A stretch of DNA of 64,000 nt from positions 15,337,001 through 15,401,000 of the forward strand of contig CM075777.1 in assembly GCA_037974665.1 (NCBI GenBank), given 5' to 3'. This DNA comes from Ehretia macrophylla. Taxonomy: Eukaryota; Streptophyta; Magnoliopsida; Boraginales; Ehretiaceae. Made by a program: the position numbers and the translations under genes. Numbering within the stretch: the stretch's first letter is position 1; the number at the start of each line of letters is the position of its first letter. A model generated the notes under the pieces. The model had not been told where the DNA came from and did no database searches. It was given only the letters and a program-made list of their open reading frames with translations. Below are positions 33,684 through 48,005 of the stretch, one piece after another.

Positions 33684-35702
33684 TTTGTTCCCACAAACTG
33701 TGCAGATTTTACGGGGTTTCTTTTGGGAGTACTAGGAATTGACTTAATGGCTGCTTGACATTGTTTTGTCTTCCAAAACAAGATGTGGTAACATTGAAAT
33801 AATAGCATCATTAAGCAAGAAATTCTTATTATGCAGCTCATTAAACAGTTGCAATGCTTTCTCAATATTATTTTCAAGGAAGGGCGACTTTTGCACTATG
33901 TTTGGTTTGGGTAAAATGGTGGAAAGTAAAGGAAGGGAATTTTTTCTCTTATTTGGGATGATATTTTATCTTCTTTTATTTTATTTTATTTTTTAAATTT
34001 ATGAGTATTCGGATTTTACCCAACTTAAAACTTGACAAAAGATGCTATATGATGCTTCTTAGCACTCATTGTTACTCTTGTATATTGGAGTAATTTTACA
34101 TATGAAATTATCCTTTTATTTTTTTTCTTTCTCTAACCCAAAAAAATGACAAAATTCCTTCCTCTCTTTTCCCTTCTTCAATTCTTTGATATCCAAATGC
34201 GAGAATTTCCTTCCCTTTCTTTTTCTCTATGTTTCTTCCTTTATTTTCTCTTGCAAATTCATGTTTGAGATATTTGTGCTTGCTGACTAGATTATTAACT
34301 AGAGGAGGAATATATAAGGTAGAGAAGTTCAAGGTACTGACAACTGCAAAATCTCATTCGAAATAAAATAGTTGATTATGTTTTGCCCCCTTAATGCATA
34401 AAGTAGTGTAACGATTTATCCCTTAATGTAACTTTTGTATCATTTAACGTCTCTCATTGTATTGATCAGTAAAAATCACAACCAATATATGACATAGATA
34501 GATGAATGTACATATAATTGCCTTTAAGGGATTGAGTAATACAAACAAATATAAGGAAATAGATCATTACAATTTTATCCACATTAGGGGTAAAATTATA
34601 TTGACCTTTACAAATAAAAATATTATTTCATTATTCATATTAAAGGATAAATGCTTGATTGCACATTTCTTAGCACGATTGGTAACATGGCACGGTATTC
34701 TTCCTTGAATTCTAGGCAAGATAGCCATTCAGTGCAAGTGGTATCCTATATAACTAAAGTTATCTTAGTTGTCAGCGAATCAAAAGAAAAGAAAAAAGAG
34801 TGAAAAAGTTTAAGATTGAGAGTTTGGCAGTAGCTTCATGGCTCGATATCACTAGACTAGAAAAGAAAGGGTTCAGTGATTGATTGATGAGATACGTTTT
34901 CAAAAAAAAAAATTGAAAAACAGTTATGCTTATTACCGGTCAAACCTAATTAGGAAGCTATAGTTGTACCTTCTTTATCTTTTTAAAAGTTATATTAGTA
35001 ATTTGTTTGTCATTTTTCATTTATAGTTAAGCTAATTGCAATAATGAAATAGCTTCTCGTGGTTATATTTAAAGATTGACATTGTTTACTAGTAGTAGAA
35101 AAATGTAAACAAATTAAGAAGAAAATAAGCTGTAAAACTTTTGGCACTATTACACACATTGCTTTACATTTGGAAAATGAGAACTTGAAAATTGTAATTT
35201 TCTTTTCTGAAATGATGGGATTTTATTTTTTAATTTATTATTTCTACTAAGATTTTTTGGACTAAATAGGGAAACAAGCTTTTTCCCACTTTGATAAATT
35301 TTACCATTGTTAGAAACAATGTTTATTTTAAAAACGAAGCACAAGAAATAATTTTTTTTGCACAAGGACAATGCATAATAATCAAATAGGTCATGATATT
35401 TTCATTATACTACAGCATAGTCGGTGAAGACAACTTTTGCAGTAGCCTGTAATCTTCATTTGGGCTGTAGAGTGCATTGCAAGCTAAATCACATAAATTA
35501 GAGTATAGAACATTAGTTTATTGGCTATTCTAGAAGACTTCACAAATAAGCATCAATAGTTTTAAAACAAAAAAAAAGGAGAGACCTTTACACCATTTCT
35601 TCATTCAATATAATTCTCATGGATGTTTAATTTCATATGCAAATATTTTCCCCATTTCAACCATTCTTTAACAACTTCACCAAATTGGATCGGAGGCTAA
35701 AC
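33684..35702 (+). other. 3' flank of D and 5' flank of E
   Basis: ATTGACTTAATGGC and TGTTTTGTCTTCCAAAACAA match the B flank at 27.28-27.31 kb. Between 33,900 and 34,190 a TTTGGTTTGGGTAAAA word and later CTAACCCAAAAA words suggest a small inverted-repeat remnant. No gene is recognised before the copy E start. Confidence 0.4.
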
Positions 35703-37574
35703 ATGAAGAACAGTAACAAAGTAGCTGTTATTATTGCTTTTGGTGGCTCAAGATTTTTTTCATCACCTAAACGAGGTATATATATTCTTTTCTCATCACG
35801 TTTCCATACTTGTATAAACCACCGCTCATTTTCAATGAATTCAACATTTGGGTTTGAATCTATTAAGGATGTTGATGATGTTGTTTCTCTTTTCCATCAA
35901 ATGGTTTGAATAAGACCTGTGCCTTTTGTTGAACAATACAATAAACTACTGACTGTTGTGGTGGGGATGAAACATTATTCAGCTGCTTTTCTTTGTTTAA
36001 GAATATATGCATCTTGGGTATTCCTTTTGACGAATGTACAATGACTATTGTTATAAACTGTTATTGCCTTATGAAACGTGTCGATTTGGGTTTTGCAATC
36101 TTCGGCTGCTTTTTCAAGCTTGTCTATGCACCTGATGTCACTACCTACAACACTCTAATTAAGGGGCTGTTTTTGAAAGATAAGGGTGTTGAGGTTGTGG
36201 ATCTATTCAAAAAGTTGATCAGAGAAAAACTTTGTGAGCCAAATGAAGTTACTTTCTTGACTTTACTAGACGGATTGTGCAAATTAGGACATACAAACAA
36301 GGCGGTTGAGTTGCTCAGGGTATTAGAAAAAAGAAATTGCAAACCAACCGTCAAGGCATATATCACAGTTATTGATGGTCTATGTAAGGATGAAATGGTA
36401 GATGATACTATCAACCTCTTAGTTAAAATGATTGACAAGGGCATTCCACCAGATGTTGTCATCTACAATTCGTTAATTAAAGGTTTGTGCAATTTTGGCC
36501 GGTGAGATAAGTATAAAGAAGTATTGAATGAGATGTTTCATCACGAAATATCTCCAAGTTTATATAGATTTAATATTCTTATTGATGCACTATATAAGCA
36601 AGGGTTAGTAGAGGATGCAGAAAATGTACTGCAAATCATGATCCAAAGGGGTGTACGTCAGTACATAGTTACATATGGTGCATTGTTGTATGGGTATTGT
36701 TTGCAAGGCCAGCTAAATGAAGCACAAAGAGTTTTTGAACATATGATGGCTGAAGGCTTGAAGCCTGATATTACTGAGTATAACATTTTACTGAATGGAT
36801 TTTGTAAAAATAAGAAAATATATAGATGATGCGATACCCCTGTTTTGACAGATGTCTTGTCAAGGGTTTGTAGCCAGAACTGATACTTATAACATCATGT
36901 TACAAGGATTGTTCTGCATAGGTAAATGTAATATTGCGCAAGAACTATTTGAGGATATGCAATTGACAAGTATCGTTCCAAACATGTACACTTATTGTAT
37001 TATGTTGAACGGGCTTTAGAAGAACAGGCACATCGAAGAAGCTTTGTCATTTTTTTATGACATCGAGGCCAAGGGATTAGTAAGTTATATTTCTATCTAC
37101 AACATCATGATCGATGGATTATGCAAGAGTGGGAAACTCGATGTTGCTTGGAACATGTTCAATAAACTTGCTTCCAAAGGGTTGCATCTGGATGTTAGGA
37201 CATACAATATAATGATAAATGGGCTCTGCCAAGAAGAGCTGCTCAAGGATGCGAAAAAGATTTTTGATAAAATGGATCAAAATGATTGCTCGCCAAATGA
37301 AGTTACTTGTAATATTATTATCCGAGGATTTCTAAAGCAGGGTCTCTGTAATGAGGTAATGATGTATCTTGAACAAATGTTAAAAAGAGGTTTCTCACTT
37401 AATGCATCCATATTCTCCATCTTGATGGATCTACTCTGTGCAGAAGGTCAGGATCCTATGTTTCAGTATATCATTCAAAAATTAGTTCGGAATAATAAAA
37501 GAAGTCTTCAAGTTTCACGTACTGATTTATGTTCCTCACTTCAACATAAGATGTTGACAGTTACAAAGACGTGA
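35703..37574 (+). pseudogene. RFL-type PPR pseudogene, copy E
   Basis: It starts MKNSNKVAVIIAFGGSRFFS and continues FGFESIKDVDDVVSLF. A TGA follows where other copies have CGA, then a one-base loss near 35,985. One frame covers motifs 2-6 (35993-36505) until TGG becomes TGA after NFGR. The same frame resumes for motifs 6-9, until a two-base TA insertion near 36,823. The rest carries TGA after AIPLF and TAG within the GLCK site of motif 11. The last 176 codons (37044-37574) are clean and end in TVTKT, matching the family C-terminus. It has about six breaks over nearly full length, so it is one of the better-preserved dead copies. Confidence 0.87.
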
Positions 37575-37742
37575 TCTCCAGGTTTCTACACCTCTCTTGT
37601 GGAAGCATGCATGATTTAGGGTAACATGATTGATTATATCTCAATTTCTTAGATTACTAGAACGTAGAATGTATATTCAACATATCTGGAAAGAAATTAT
37701 TTTTTGTAGAATTTCTTGGCATATGTTTTTACATGTTGAACC

Positions 37743-40700
37743 TGTGAGGCCCGACCCCGATTTGCGTGCGATACCTCGTTTCATGTGCCCTAATCTAGAT
37801 TTGTGTGCCTTGACCTAGGTTTAAGAATTGTGTTCGTTTTCTGTGCCATGCATTGAATTACGTGCATTCCTTTAAGGTTGCGTGCATTTACTTAGAAAAC
37901 GTGTGTTCGTCTCGTAGTTCATGTCCTACCTCATAATGCGTTCCCTAGACCTAGGAAAGCGTGCCCTCACGCTAAACAAGAAAGCATCTTACATGAAGCA
38001 CTAGGTCATTAATTAATCCTACAAAATCCACTAACTATTATTAAATTACTAATTCAACCCACTAGAAGACAAAATCTCACAAAAAGCTAGATATTCTTAT
38101 TATTTATTCCTTATTCTTTTTGCACTTTAAAGCCACAATTAAATAATACTCCAATAGATGACAAAAATTCAGAATTTTTATAGCCTTGGCCGACCAACTA
38201 GGTAGTATTTGTGCATGTTGCTCAATTCAAATTGGTTCTAGACAAGTTATGACAAAAACACTTATCAAATGCATAAAAAAAATTGCTCCAAAGCTCGACC
38301 AAACACACCTTGCCCATGCTAGCAATTTTAAATTACACCTTGAAGACACAAAAAGGCTGAAATTGGGCTGCCCAAGGCCGAACATGCTTCATCAAACTTC
38401 AAGGCCTTTGTTTTTTTTTCATTTCACTCATTTTCCTCTCATCTTCTCTCTCTCCCTCTCATTCTACTCTCTCTCTCTCGGCCTTGGCTGAACTTCTTAC
38501 CATCTTAGCTCATCTTCATCATCCTATGGTTATTCAAGGCAAGCCCAAGCAAAGGAAAACATGTAGCTAGCTCAAAAGATGCATGCAAGCACATAGAGTC
38601 TTCATTTCGGCCCTAGGTGAGTTTTTAAGCTTCCATTTCTTTTCTTCTTGTTCTAACCACATGCATGTACTAAGAGCTTGGTCACTAAGCTAGGAAAAAT
38701 AGAGAAAATCTAGTTGGAATCTAGGCTAGGCAAAGGAGAAGAAGAAAATTGTGCTTCAACAAGTTTTGTGCATCTTCTTGGTTGATTGCTAAGGTGAGGG
38801 CTAAAACCTTTTGAAAATCCTTCAAAAATCCACATGCATGCTCATAAATGTATGTCTTTGCTTCTGTTCTTGAGTTATATGTTCGTTCATAAGCTTTTAC
38901 AACCATGCATGGCAAGATTTTGGCTTGAAGATGATGAGAGGTGAAATCGGATTATGTGACAGTTCTCTGACTTGTTGTTTCGAGGTACGTTTGGCTAGGA
39001 AAATTATGTTGAAAATACATGAAAATTGGTAGGTGACTATTTTTGCCAGTTTTGAACACTTTTCTAAGAAATAGGCCAAAGCTAATTTCGACTCTAAGGT
39101 CCTCAAAATGGCAAATTATTAAAATGTGTCCAAATCTGGAAATCTGGAAAAATGAAGCAGGTTTTGGCAGATGCACTGACCTTATAGAACGAACCAGATT
39201 TGACTTAGTAAATGATATCCAAAATGCATGAAATTTTTTTTACTGCTATATTTTTCAGTTCTGGACATTTTTGTCAGAAATGGACTAAGGCTAAATCTGA
39301 CCCTAAGGACCTCAAAAACGTCAATTATCAAAATATGTGCAAATCTGGACAGTTTTGTGCTATTCCACTGTTTCGGTTATAACTAATGATACCGAACTCC
39401 AAATGATGCAAGGTTTGTTTCTGATTTTAGTCACTTCTTAAGCTTTAATTTGACATCTTATTCATTGGAATTGGAGATTGTTTGCTTATCTTAATGTTTG
39501 TGAGAATACAGCCTATTGCAGTAAGGGTTTCACTTAGTGTTATGGTTAGAAAAAATGTTGTAACTTCTCTTGTTGAATTAAATGCTTGGGATTGTAGCTT
39601 TGGGATGTTGTGTGGACTGTTTTGAATATTTGAGGATGTTGAATTAAATGATGCATGGCTTGAGATTGACATTGAGTTGGTTTTGGGCTCAAATTGCACG
39701 GAGATGCACTAAATGGAAGCCCTAGTGACTAGGCGAACTTGCTAAGTATTGATCATTTGGTGATTGTGTGGAAGTATACGCTTAGTAGGCTGCCTGTAGT
39801 TTCCCTTATAACCTTAAATGTGAATTTGATCATTGCATGTTGACAAATAGACTTTTCTTGCATCCGAACCCACGTAGATGTTGTTGCATGTTGAATAATC
39901 TTATCACTTGATTACGTGGACTTCGAAATGAGTTATATGGCTTGATTTACATGTGTTACATGGCTGCCCGTTTAATGTTCATATAACTCTATATGCCTTT
40001 CAAGTGAAATTACTTGTCTTATCGTGCCTTGCTTGTTTACTTGTCAATGTGCAATCTTATGACTGTTCGGAGGCAACCTACTTTGTTGTCCTCCTAATGT
40101 TATATATTAAATGTCATAAATGTGCATTGCATACAAGGTTGCAACCTTTCATTTCAGCATGGTAGCGATCACGCACACCGGGTGGCATCGGGCTTGCCGG
40201 TGCACCCGTGACTACTATGGTCCCATTCCCTCTCTCACTTGGGGGCTAGACTTCCTCGGAGAGTTGGGTCGTAGGATTTCGGGGTACATCCGGAGTACAC
40301 CCACTTGGCGTGTTATGAGGATGATTTGAAGTTGACCGCAACAACTGATTCTGAAAATGAACTGAGAGCAGAAGCTCACCGTATCCTTTTTACTATGTGT
40401 ATAAGTACTCTCACTTGGTTCCTAGAGAACCTCGGGGAGGAAAGACGGGTAATTGTGTTCCTTTACTTTTGTATTATTATTTTGTACTTAATTGTGTTAC
40501 ATTCATGCTTGCAAAAGGATTTCATAAGTTGAACCGGAAAATGAGTTTCAAAACCTATTTCTCGTTCCCCCTCACTAAGTTCATAAGGACTCACCCTCTT
40601 TTATCATCTCAGGTGAAGAAGATCAAGAACAGGTACCCAAGGACAATGTGCCTAACTATGATTCCTTGGAGTGATTGCCTGTCTTGTGTGCTTTGCGTGG

Positions 40701-41303
40701 TTATGGCTACTTGTGAACTCTATGCTACTTGAAGACTATTTCTTTTATGTTGCTTGTTATTTGTAATGTAAAAGACCCCGTTGTAATTTGGGGTCTAATT
40801 TTGGGTTGTACTAATATTTCTAGACAATCACTAGATACTGCTCTGGTTGTTTTGCTTTTATTATCGCTAGTAGCTATAATAAGATTATGAAGTATTAGGT
40901 AAGGGCTAAGTAAGATGAACCATCCAAACCTTAAACAGGTACTCGCTATTAAGCTAAGATCAACAGGTACGTTTGTAACGAGGATAAACAAACAAACGAG
41001 ACATAGCATCATGCTAGGTTATAAATCAAACGAGACGTCGAAATAACCAATAGGCAATTCAATTGATGTTAAATGGTAATCCTAGTTGGAAAAGAAATTG
41101 AGAATGGAAAAATTTGAGGCATTTAGAGAATTAGGGCAAACCAAATAGCTTACAGCCGTTATGCTGCCGGTTTTCCAGAAATTTTGGAGTTTAGGCCAAA
41201 AACATTAAGTGTGAAATCTTCATAAATGGTTAAGTATATGATATGACTTGAATGTTTAGATCACACCCTAGTCTAACCTTATAGGCCGGGTTGGGGCGTG
41301 ACA
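37743..41303 (+). mobile_element. Solo LTR, 3.56 kb, same family as 6184-9736
   Basis: It begins TGTGAGGCCCGACCCCG and ends GGGTTGGGGCGTGACA, with a perfect 5-bp target duplication GAACC at 37738-37742 and 41304-41308. It is inserted in the 3' flank of PPR-E, whose sequence (TTTCTTGGCA...GTTGAACC) can be followed across the gap. It contains no gag or pol text. The two copies keep recognisable colinearity over their length, so the family was active more than once here. It is likely Ty3/gypsy with long LTRs, by inference only. Confidence 0.82.
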
Positions 41304-41308
41304 GAACC

Positions 41309-42464
41309 TACCGAATTGTCTCGCTACCCTTTCTATATGTGCATTCATGGTATATCATGGTATGCGATATAATGCTTGTCTAGATAACATGTTCATTTGT
41401 CCTACAAACAATATTTTTTCTGATAAAACAATGAGAATATTCAATCCGTTTCGTCTTTCATGTTATAAGGAATTTATTGTACCTTGATGCAGCCATGAAG
41501 AAGTTTCAATAGGAAGATTATGCAAGAGACCATGTTTGAGAAATTTGTGATTGCTGATTCAATCATTTACTAAAGGAGAAATATATTATGGTAGAAGTTT
41601 AAGATGCAGATTTAGGTAAGCTTCATTAATATATTAGCAATCTTACTATTCCATAATTATGATAGCATCTGATAGTGTATTAGAATCTTGAGTAGTGTCT
41701 AATCCTTGCTGATTGATCATATGGGAAATGCTCAAAGAAGTTTATCTGGAATTTGACAATAATGATAGCATCTTTTGTTCTTACTTTTCTGATGGTGTTT
41801 TCAGTTTAAAGACACGTGCAAAAGATGGAGAAGGAAAACTTTCATCTTAGAGGGACCCAAGTATGTGCAAACTGCAAATGTCCTAAAAACTGCTGTTATA
41901 TTAATGAACATAAGAATGTAGACAGATTCTTTAGTTCGCTTTACTTTTGTCCAAGTATAAATCCACTTGAATAATGGCGAAATTAGTGTAATAAATTGTC
42001 TAATTGCGTTTTATGAGGCGAGTTTTTTCTGTCAGGGCATAATCACACTTGAATGTGAACGTACGACTATCTAGATTTGAAGGTTGCAATAATTCAAAAG
42101 GAAGCTGTGTAATCACATAAATAGCTACAATTGTAAATTCTTTGGTTTTCTTTTGATCTACAGAAAAAATGTAAATTGTTGGATCTTTTAATATCTTTAC
42201 TTACTGCTGCAATTTATATATTTCCATACAAATTCAAGCGTTTAATTTTTTGTATTTCATCAAGATAGTCTGATGTTGTGGTTCCCGGATTTAGATGATA
42301 TTTTACAGATATGAATAAGCAAGACACATTTCTGGCCTTTCCATGTGTTATGACCACATAGATCTTTGCCGTTGATGTGCAATCAATTAAGGCTGGACAC
42401 GGTTTAGTACATTGAGTTTTTCGTTAATCCTGTCTCTTGGGCTTTCGCTATCTTCAGGGTTTTG
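41309..42464 (+). repeat. 3'-flank module of PPR-E, continued
   Basis: It continues the flank words (ATATAATG-CTTGTCTAGA, GCCATGAAGAAGTTTCAAT). At 41.95-42.30 kb it parallels 890-1290 at the left edge. No gene was recognised. Confidence 0.5.
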
Positions 42465-44365
42465 TTCCATAAACCAAATCAAATCAAACTAAGCCTTGTC
42501 CCACTAGATGGGGTCGGCTACATGGATCATGTGACGCCATTCCTTCCTGTCGAAAGTATCTCCTCTATAAGATCTATACACGTAAAGTCTCGTCTAATTG
42601 TCTCTGTCCAAGTAATCTTAGGTCTACCTCTACGTCCCTTCTGGTGTATTATTTTTAAACCTTCGCACCTTCTAACAGGCGCCTCAACAGGTCGTCTCCT
42701 TACATGGCCAAACCATCTTAGATGATTTTTCCTCATCTTATCCTCAATCGGGGTCACTCTTACTCTTTCACGTATCACCTCGCTCCTAATCTTGTCCTTC
42801 CTAGTTTTGCCAGACATCCATCTCAACATTCTCATCTCAACCACTGACATTTTATAAACATGTTGATATTTTACCGCCTAACACTTCGAACCATATAACA
42901 TAGCAGGCCTAATGACTATCTTATAGAACTTTACTTTTAGCTTAAGTAGTATTTTTCGATCACACAAGATTCGTAACGCATTTCTCCACTTCGTTCATCC
43001 TGCTTTGATTCTATGATCAATGTCCGCATTAATCTCCCCATCTTGTTGAACCGTAAAGTCCAAGTATCTAAAACTCTCTTTTTATTGTATTCTTTCTGAG
43101 TCTAATCTTACATCTATATCATTTATCGACTTATTTTTGCTAAACATACATTCCATATACTCTGTCTTTGATCTGCTTAGCTTAAAACCCTTAGATTCTA
43201 AAGTTGATCTCCATAATTCTAGCTTAGTATTTACACCTTCTCTAAACTCATCTATCAAAACAATATCCGCAAATAACATGCACAACAGTACTGCATCTTG
43301 AATTTGACTAGTGAGTTCATCTATAACTAGTGCGAAAAGGTATGGGCTCAAGACAGATCCTTGATGTAGTCCTATTATAATTGGAAAAAGACTAGACTCT
43401 CCTCCCCTCGTACTTACGCTAGTCATCGCTCCATCGTACATATCTTTTATCAGCTCAATGTATGCTACACACACACTTTTTTCTCCAATACTCTCCACAG
43501 AACTTCCCTAGGAACTCGGTCATATACTTTCTCCAAGTCAATATATACAATGTGTAAGTCTTTCTGGTTCCCTCGATATTGTTCTATTAACCTCCTTAGC
43601 AAAAAGAGAGCTTCCATTGTTGATCTTCCAGGCATAAAATCAAATTGATTTTCTGACACCCGTGTATTTCTCCTTATTTTCCTTTCAATCACTATTTCCC
43701 ATCCCAGAGTTTCATAGAGTGACTCATTAATTTAATTCCTCGGTAATTGGCGCAATTCTAGATATCTCCTTTATTTTTGTATATTGGAACTAAGGTGTTC
43801 TTCCGCCAGGCATCAAGCGTCTTCTTGCTCCTCAAAATTACGTTAAAAAACCTCGTTAGCCACGTTATACCCTCATCGCCCATGCATCTCCATACTTTGA
43901 TTGGGATACCATCTGGACCTACAACCTTTCTAACTTTCATCTTTTTAAGTGCCCCTTTAACCTTTTTTCTTCCTATCCGTCGATAAAATGTGCGGTTTAA
44001 CTCCTCTTCTGATCTTTTTAGTTGTCCCTAGTTTATGTTACTAGAATGACCCTCGTTAAAAAGCTTGTAAAAATAGTTTTTCCACCGCTCTTTTATCTCA
44101 TCTTCTTTGACTAGTACCTTATTATCTTCATCCTTAACACATTTCACCTGACTTAGGTCCCTAGTTTTCCTTTCCCTAACTTTTGCAAGCTTAAATACCT
44201 ATTTTTGTCCTTTTTTTGTATCAAGTCGCTTATAAAGTTCCTCGTATGCTTTTGTTTTAGCCTCGCTAACTGCCTTCTTTGCTTCTTTTTTTGCTACTTT
44301 GCATCTCTCCAAATTTCCATGATTACAATCTTTTTTTGCCTCTGCTTTTCCTTGTTAAGTTTCTC
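42465..44365 (-). mobile_element. RTE-type LINE, 5'-truncated
   Basis: Read on the minus strand, it lacks the endonuclease and begins in the linker before the reverse transcriptase (KKEAKKAVSEAKTKAYEELY). It then gives [52 protein letters not shown] and [19 protein letters not shown]. The catalytic FADD motif reads FADI ([14 protein letters not shown]). The 3' end encodes RMLRWMSGKTRKDKIRSEVI then HLRWFGHVRRRP, typical of plant RTE elements, and finishes with TTTGATTTGATTTGG. Several stops and frame changes make it inactive. Confidence 0.85.
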
Positions 44366-45778
44366 TAGAACCTAATGATATTGGGATTTTGGTTCTGAAA
44401 ACTCCATTTCTTTCTGTTGTTATATGTCATCTGCAGCAGTTGATTGTGACATCGGTGATATTTCTCACTACATTGCTCATATTTTTAGGTGATGATTTAA
44501 GAAGATGACTTCTGTGTTTGTGACATCATTGGTCATCTTATTCACTCTAGTATTATCATATGAAAATCACTCCTTCCCGCATGTGTCATCAGAATGCAGC
44601 CTCTCGAGGGACATAACAACTAGACTCGTTATTTGTCCATGGAATATAATACCTAAACATTTCAAGTTATGAAATATATATCACAGTGCAGAAAAAATTT
44701 CATTGCTTTGTTGGTTTGACCAATGAGGAATTCACTTGTAAATGCAGTTGTGGGATATATATCTTTAAAGCACACTGCTTGTTTCTTCTTTCTTTTTACT
44801 CATGTCTTCAAGGAGCGGAAATAGATTGGAGAGCAATATTTGAACAGTCAGCAAAACACATTTCTGTTTGAGCCTTTTTGGAGCCTCTAACTTGGGATTA
44901 AAGATGATCGCGTGGATAGGTTTTACAAGTACACGCCTCACCACCATCTATATTTGGAGGCTACTAGAGTGGTGAATTGCAAACGCTGGTGGGGGTTGCG
45001 AGTTGATTCTTACTCCATGAGTGGAGATGCGGTTGGGGGCTCGGGATAGGTGTTCCATGCTAAGGTACTTGTTTGATAAACTTTACATCTTAATTCTCTA
45101 CGTACTCTTTAAACCAAAGAGTTATATGTATGGAAAATTGTCACCGTTGCCAATGTGCTTACACCTCAGTTTTCAAGATTTTGTGTAAGATATTCTTTCA
45201 TTTTTCTAATAAAGTTGTTTGTAAAAATTTGTTAACGATTTTATTTTTCTTTTATTGGTTTTTAGTGCCTAAATTTCTCAAGCATTGACTATTGAGTCAG
45301 CTTTGGTTTTTTGGGAGAACTTGGTACCTTTCATATAACGGCTTTGGTTTGCCTATGAAATGTGTCGCAGAGGGAAAAAATTTACCCATGTCGGATTCGT
45401 TATTGCAACTTGTATCTTGAGTTTTGCAATTTATATGGTATATATATATATTGATATTTGAACTTAAAGAAAAAAGGAAGAGTTCAAGTTAAGTAGTACA
45501 AACCTAGTTTAGTAGGCCAGAGCATGTTCAAGAAAAATTATTTTCTCATGCCAAACGGTCATTTAGCTGTGGAATAAAAAAGTGAGTATCCCGTTATAAA
45601 AATGGAGTGATGTGGACCTCATAAAAAACTAATTCCACGCTTAATCTCTAATTAGGTACAGAGTAAAAAATTTCAGACAGAAGTCCAAATCAGACTTTTA
45701 GCTGCACAACTTGACCATAGAGCATAAATGTGTCTGTATACGTAAATCCAAACAATTGTAGTTTTTTTAGATTTCTTT
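44366..45778. other. Intergenic DNA and start of the F 5' flank
   Basis: No gene was recognised. Near 45.67-45.77 kb the words CATAAATGTGTC and AACAATTGTAGTTTTTT start the 5'-flank module seen at 17.69 kb. Confidence 0.4.
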
Positions 45779-46289
45779 TGAATAAATTGCTTGTCGCCCC
45801 CCTGTATTTTACTTGAAATACTCATTCACCCCCTATAATTTTAAAATAGGCTTATTAACCCCCTGTGTTTTTTCGATTATAGCTGACGCACCCAAAATCT
45901 CTTATTTCGTTAACAAACATTACCAAATTAGTTAATTGATCGTTATACCGTTACATAAAGTTAAAATTAAAAAAGTACAGAGGGATAATGAGCATATTTT
46001 AAAATTACAGGAGGTGAATGAGTATTTAGGGCAAAATACAGGGGGGCGGTAAATAATTTACTAAAAGGGCATTTTTATCCAGTAACAAATTTATTTAAAC
46101 CGAAAGCATAAAAAAATCACATTTTAACCGCGTATGTTGTAATTGCTGTTAAATTAGACGGTTTTTTTAACGGAGAGGGGCAGTCAGCCCACTTTAAAAA
46201 TCACAGGGGAGTAATGAGCCTATTTTAAAAATACAGAGGGTAAATGAGTATTTACGACAAAACACAAGGAGACAACAAGCAATTCACTC
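45779..46289. mobile_element. Mutator-like MITE, 511 bp
   Basis: Long inverted repeats begin near AAATTGCTTGTCGCCCCCCT on the left and the inverse of the right end (GAATTGCTTGTTGTCTCCTT). A 9-10 bp target duplication GATTTCTTT(T) lies at 45770-45779 and 46290-46299. The paralogous site at about 17,735 lacks it. It has no coding region. Confidence 0.75.
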
Positions 46290-46528
46290 GATTTCTTTTT
46301 TTAAAAATTGTTTTTAATTACAAGATTATAATACTTTTGCTAATTGGCACTGACATCCTTATCATACTAATAAAGATATTGTCAAAGATTTTAATTATTT
46401 TACATGAATAAATCAAGATATTTAACACCATTATATAAGATTATGAAATATTTCACGTAGTACCAATTAATTTTAAGATAGAAGACCAGACTAATCTATC
46501 ATAGTGATTTCAGAGCTGGCCTTGGTCT

Positions 46529-46653
46529 CCTATGTACCTTTGCTGTAAATTTCAAAGCTACAAATTTTTTTTAACCAGGAGCATATATACTCTTGTGTAC
46601 TTGAGAAAGTTGCAATGAAATTTCCCTTTGCTGATTGAGCAAAAAAAAAGAGA
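46529..46653 (+). mobile_element. 5'-truncated L1 3' tail, first copy
   Basis: A 125-bp segment ending in an A run is flanked by TGGCCTTGGTCT at 46517-46528 and 46654-46665. The site is empty near 17,963. The text (GTACTTGAGAAAGTTGCAAT, then a GCTGATTGAGC poly-A) is that of a plant L1 3' untranslated region. Confidence 0.65.
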
Positions 46654-47550
46654 TGGCCTTGGTCTTCGCTACTCTTGTGCCACGTCATAAGCCTTCAACA
46701 ATTGACTTTAATCATGAGTCACGCATGAATAGGGTGAGATAAATCAGGATATTTAGGTGGGTGTTGGAGAATCTAATTGTTCCACATGGATAAATAAGAT
46801 ATTCAAGATTAATAATTAAGGAGAACTTCTTTGGTCAGTCTGGACTGATCATTAGCCCATTCATATACAAGTGGATCCCACAAAATGTGGAGTCCAGCCT
46901 ATGTGTCTATGATTGATGGTCAACCTGGGTTGTTCTAAGAATTTTCAATAATTGAGATCTTAGCCTACTCTATTTTATACCAATTGACTCAGACTAATCT
47001 ATCACATACTTGAATTACCTTGTATGCTACAAACATAAGCATTTTTTATGATGATTATTCCATCATGTTGTTGAAGAAATCTCTAGAAATTATCAATTGG
47101 CAAATCCAACACCACCATTTCGTATTACGCTATAGTATCAAATGTTTACCATCTCATAGAAGGTCAACAACATTTTATTAATGCGCATTTACCTACACTA
47201 AAAAAATCCATCCAACACATTACTATGGGTGTTATTATGCGGGTGCAATCCTCCATAACAATAATAGTATTCACTCATCTACGAGTCATCTCTTGAAACA
47301 ACTTCACAGCATTATTCATTCTTACACTTACAATATGATTAATCAATGTCATTGCTAATAAAATATCTTATATATAAAATAGGGATATATCATGTGCTCT
47401 TACAACACTATTGAGAGTTAAAATTATATTTTGGGTATAAATATACTATCACTGTACAAAAAAGTACTAATGGAGTATAACAAGACGAAATAATTTTGGT
47501 AACTCTAAAAGGGAATGAGGTTATTTGGGATTTATTCATAAAATATGTAA

Positions 47551-47965
47551 GCAGTGATTGATATGTGAGAATGTGTTTAAAATTGAATGACATTCCCAAT
47601 TCTATTTTAATTCCTATGTTTGGTATGAGGGAATGAACTTGGGAATGTCATTCCCATATACATGAGAATAACCATTCAAGACCAAATACATGAGAATGAG
47701 AATCCCATTCTCATATACATGAGAATAACCATTCCAGACCAAATACATGGAAATGACTCATTCCCATGTGTTTGGAATAAACTTGACTACCATACTCTTA
47801 TATAACATAACTTTTATAAATAATTTGTTTTACAATTAATAATTATTATTACGAAAATTATAATGAAAATAAAAATAAAATAAAAAACAAAAATAAAAAA
47901 TAATAACAGTGATTAAATAATAATAAAAATAATAATAATTAAAAATACAATAATATTATTATGAA

Positions 47966-48005
<40 letters not shown>

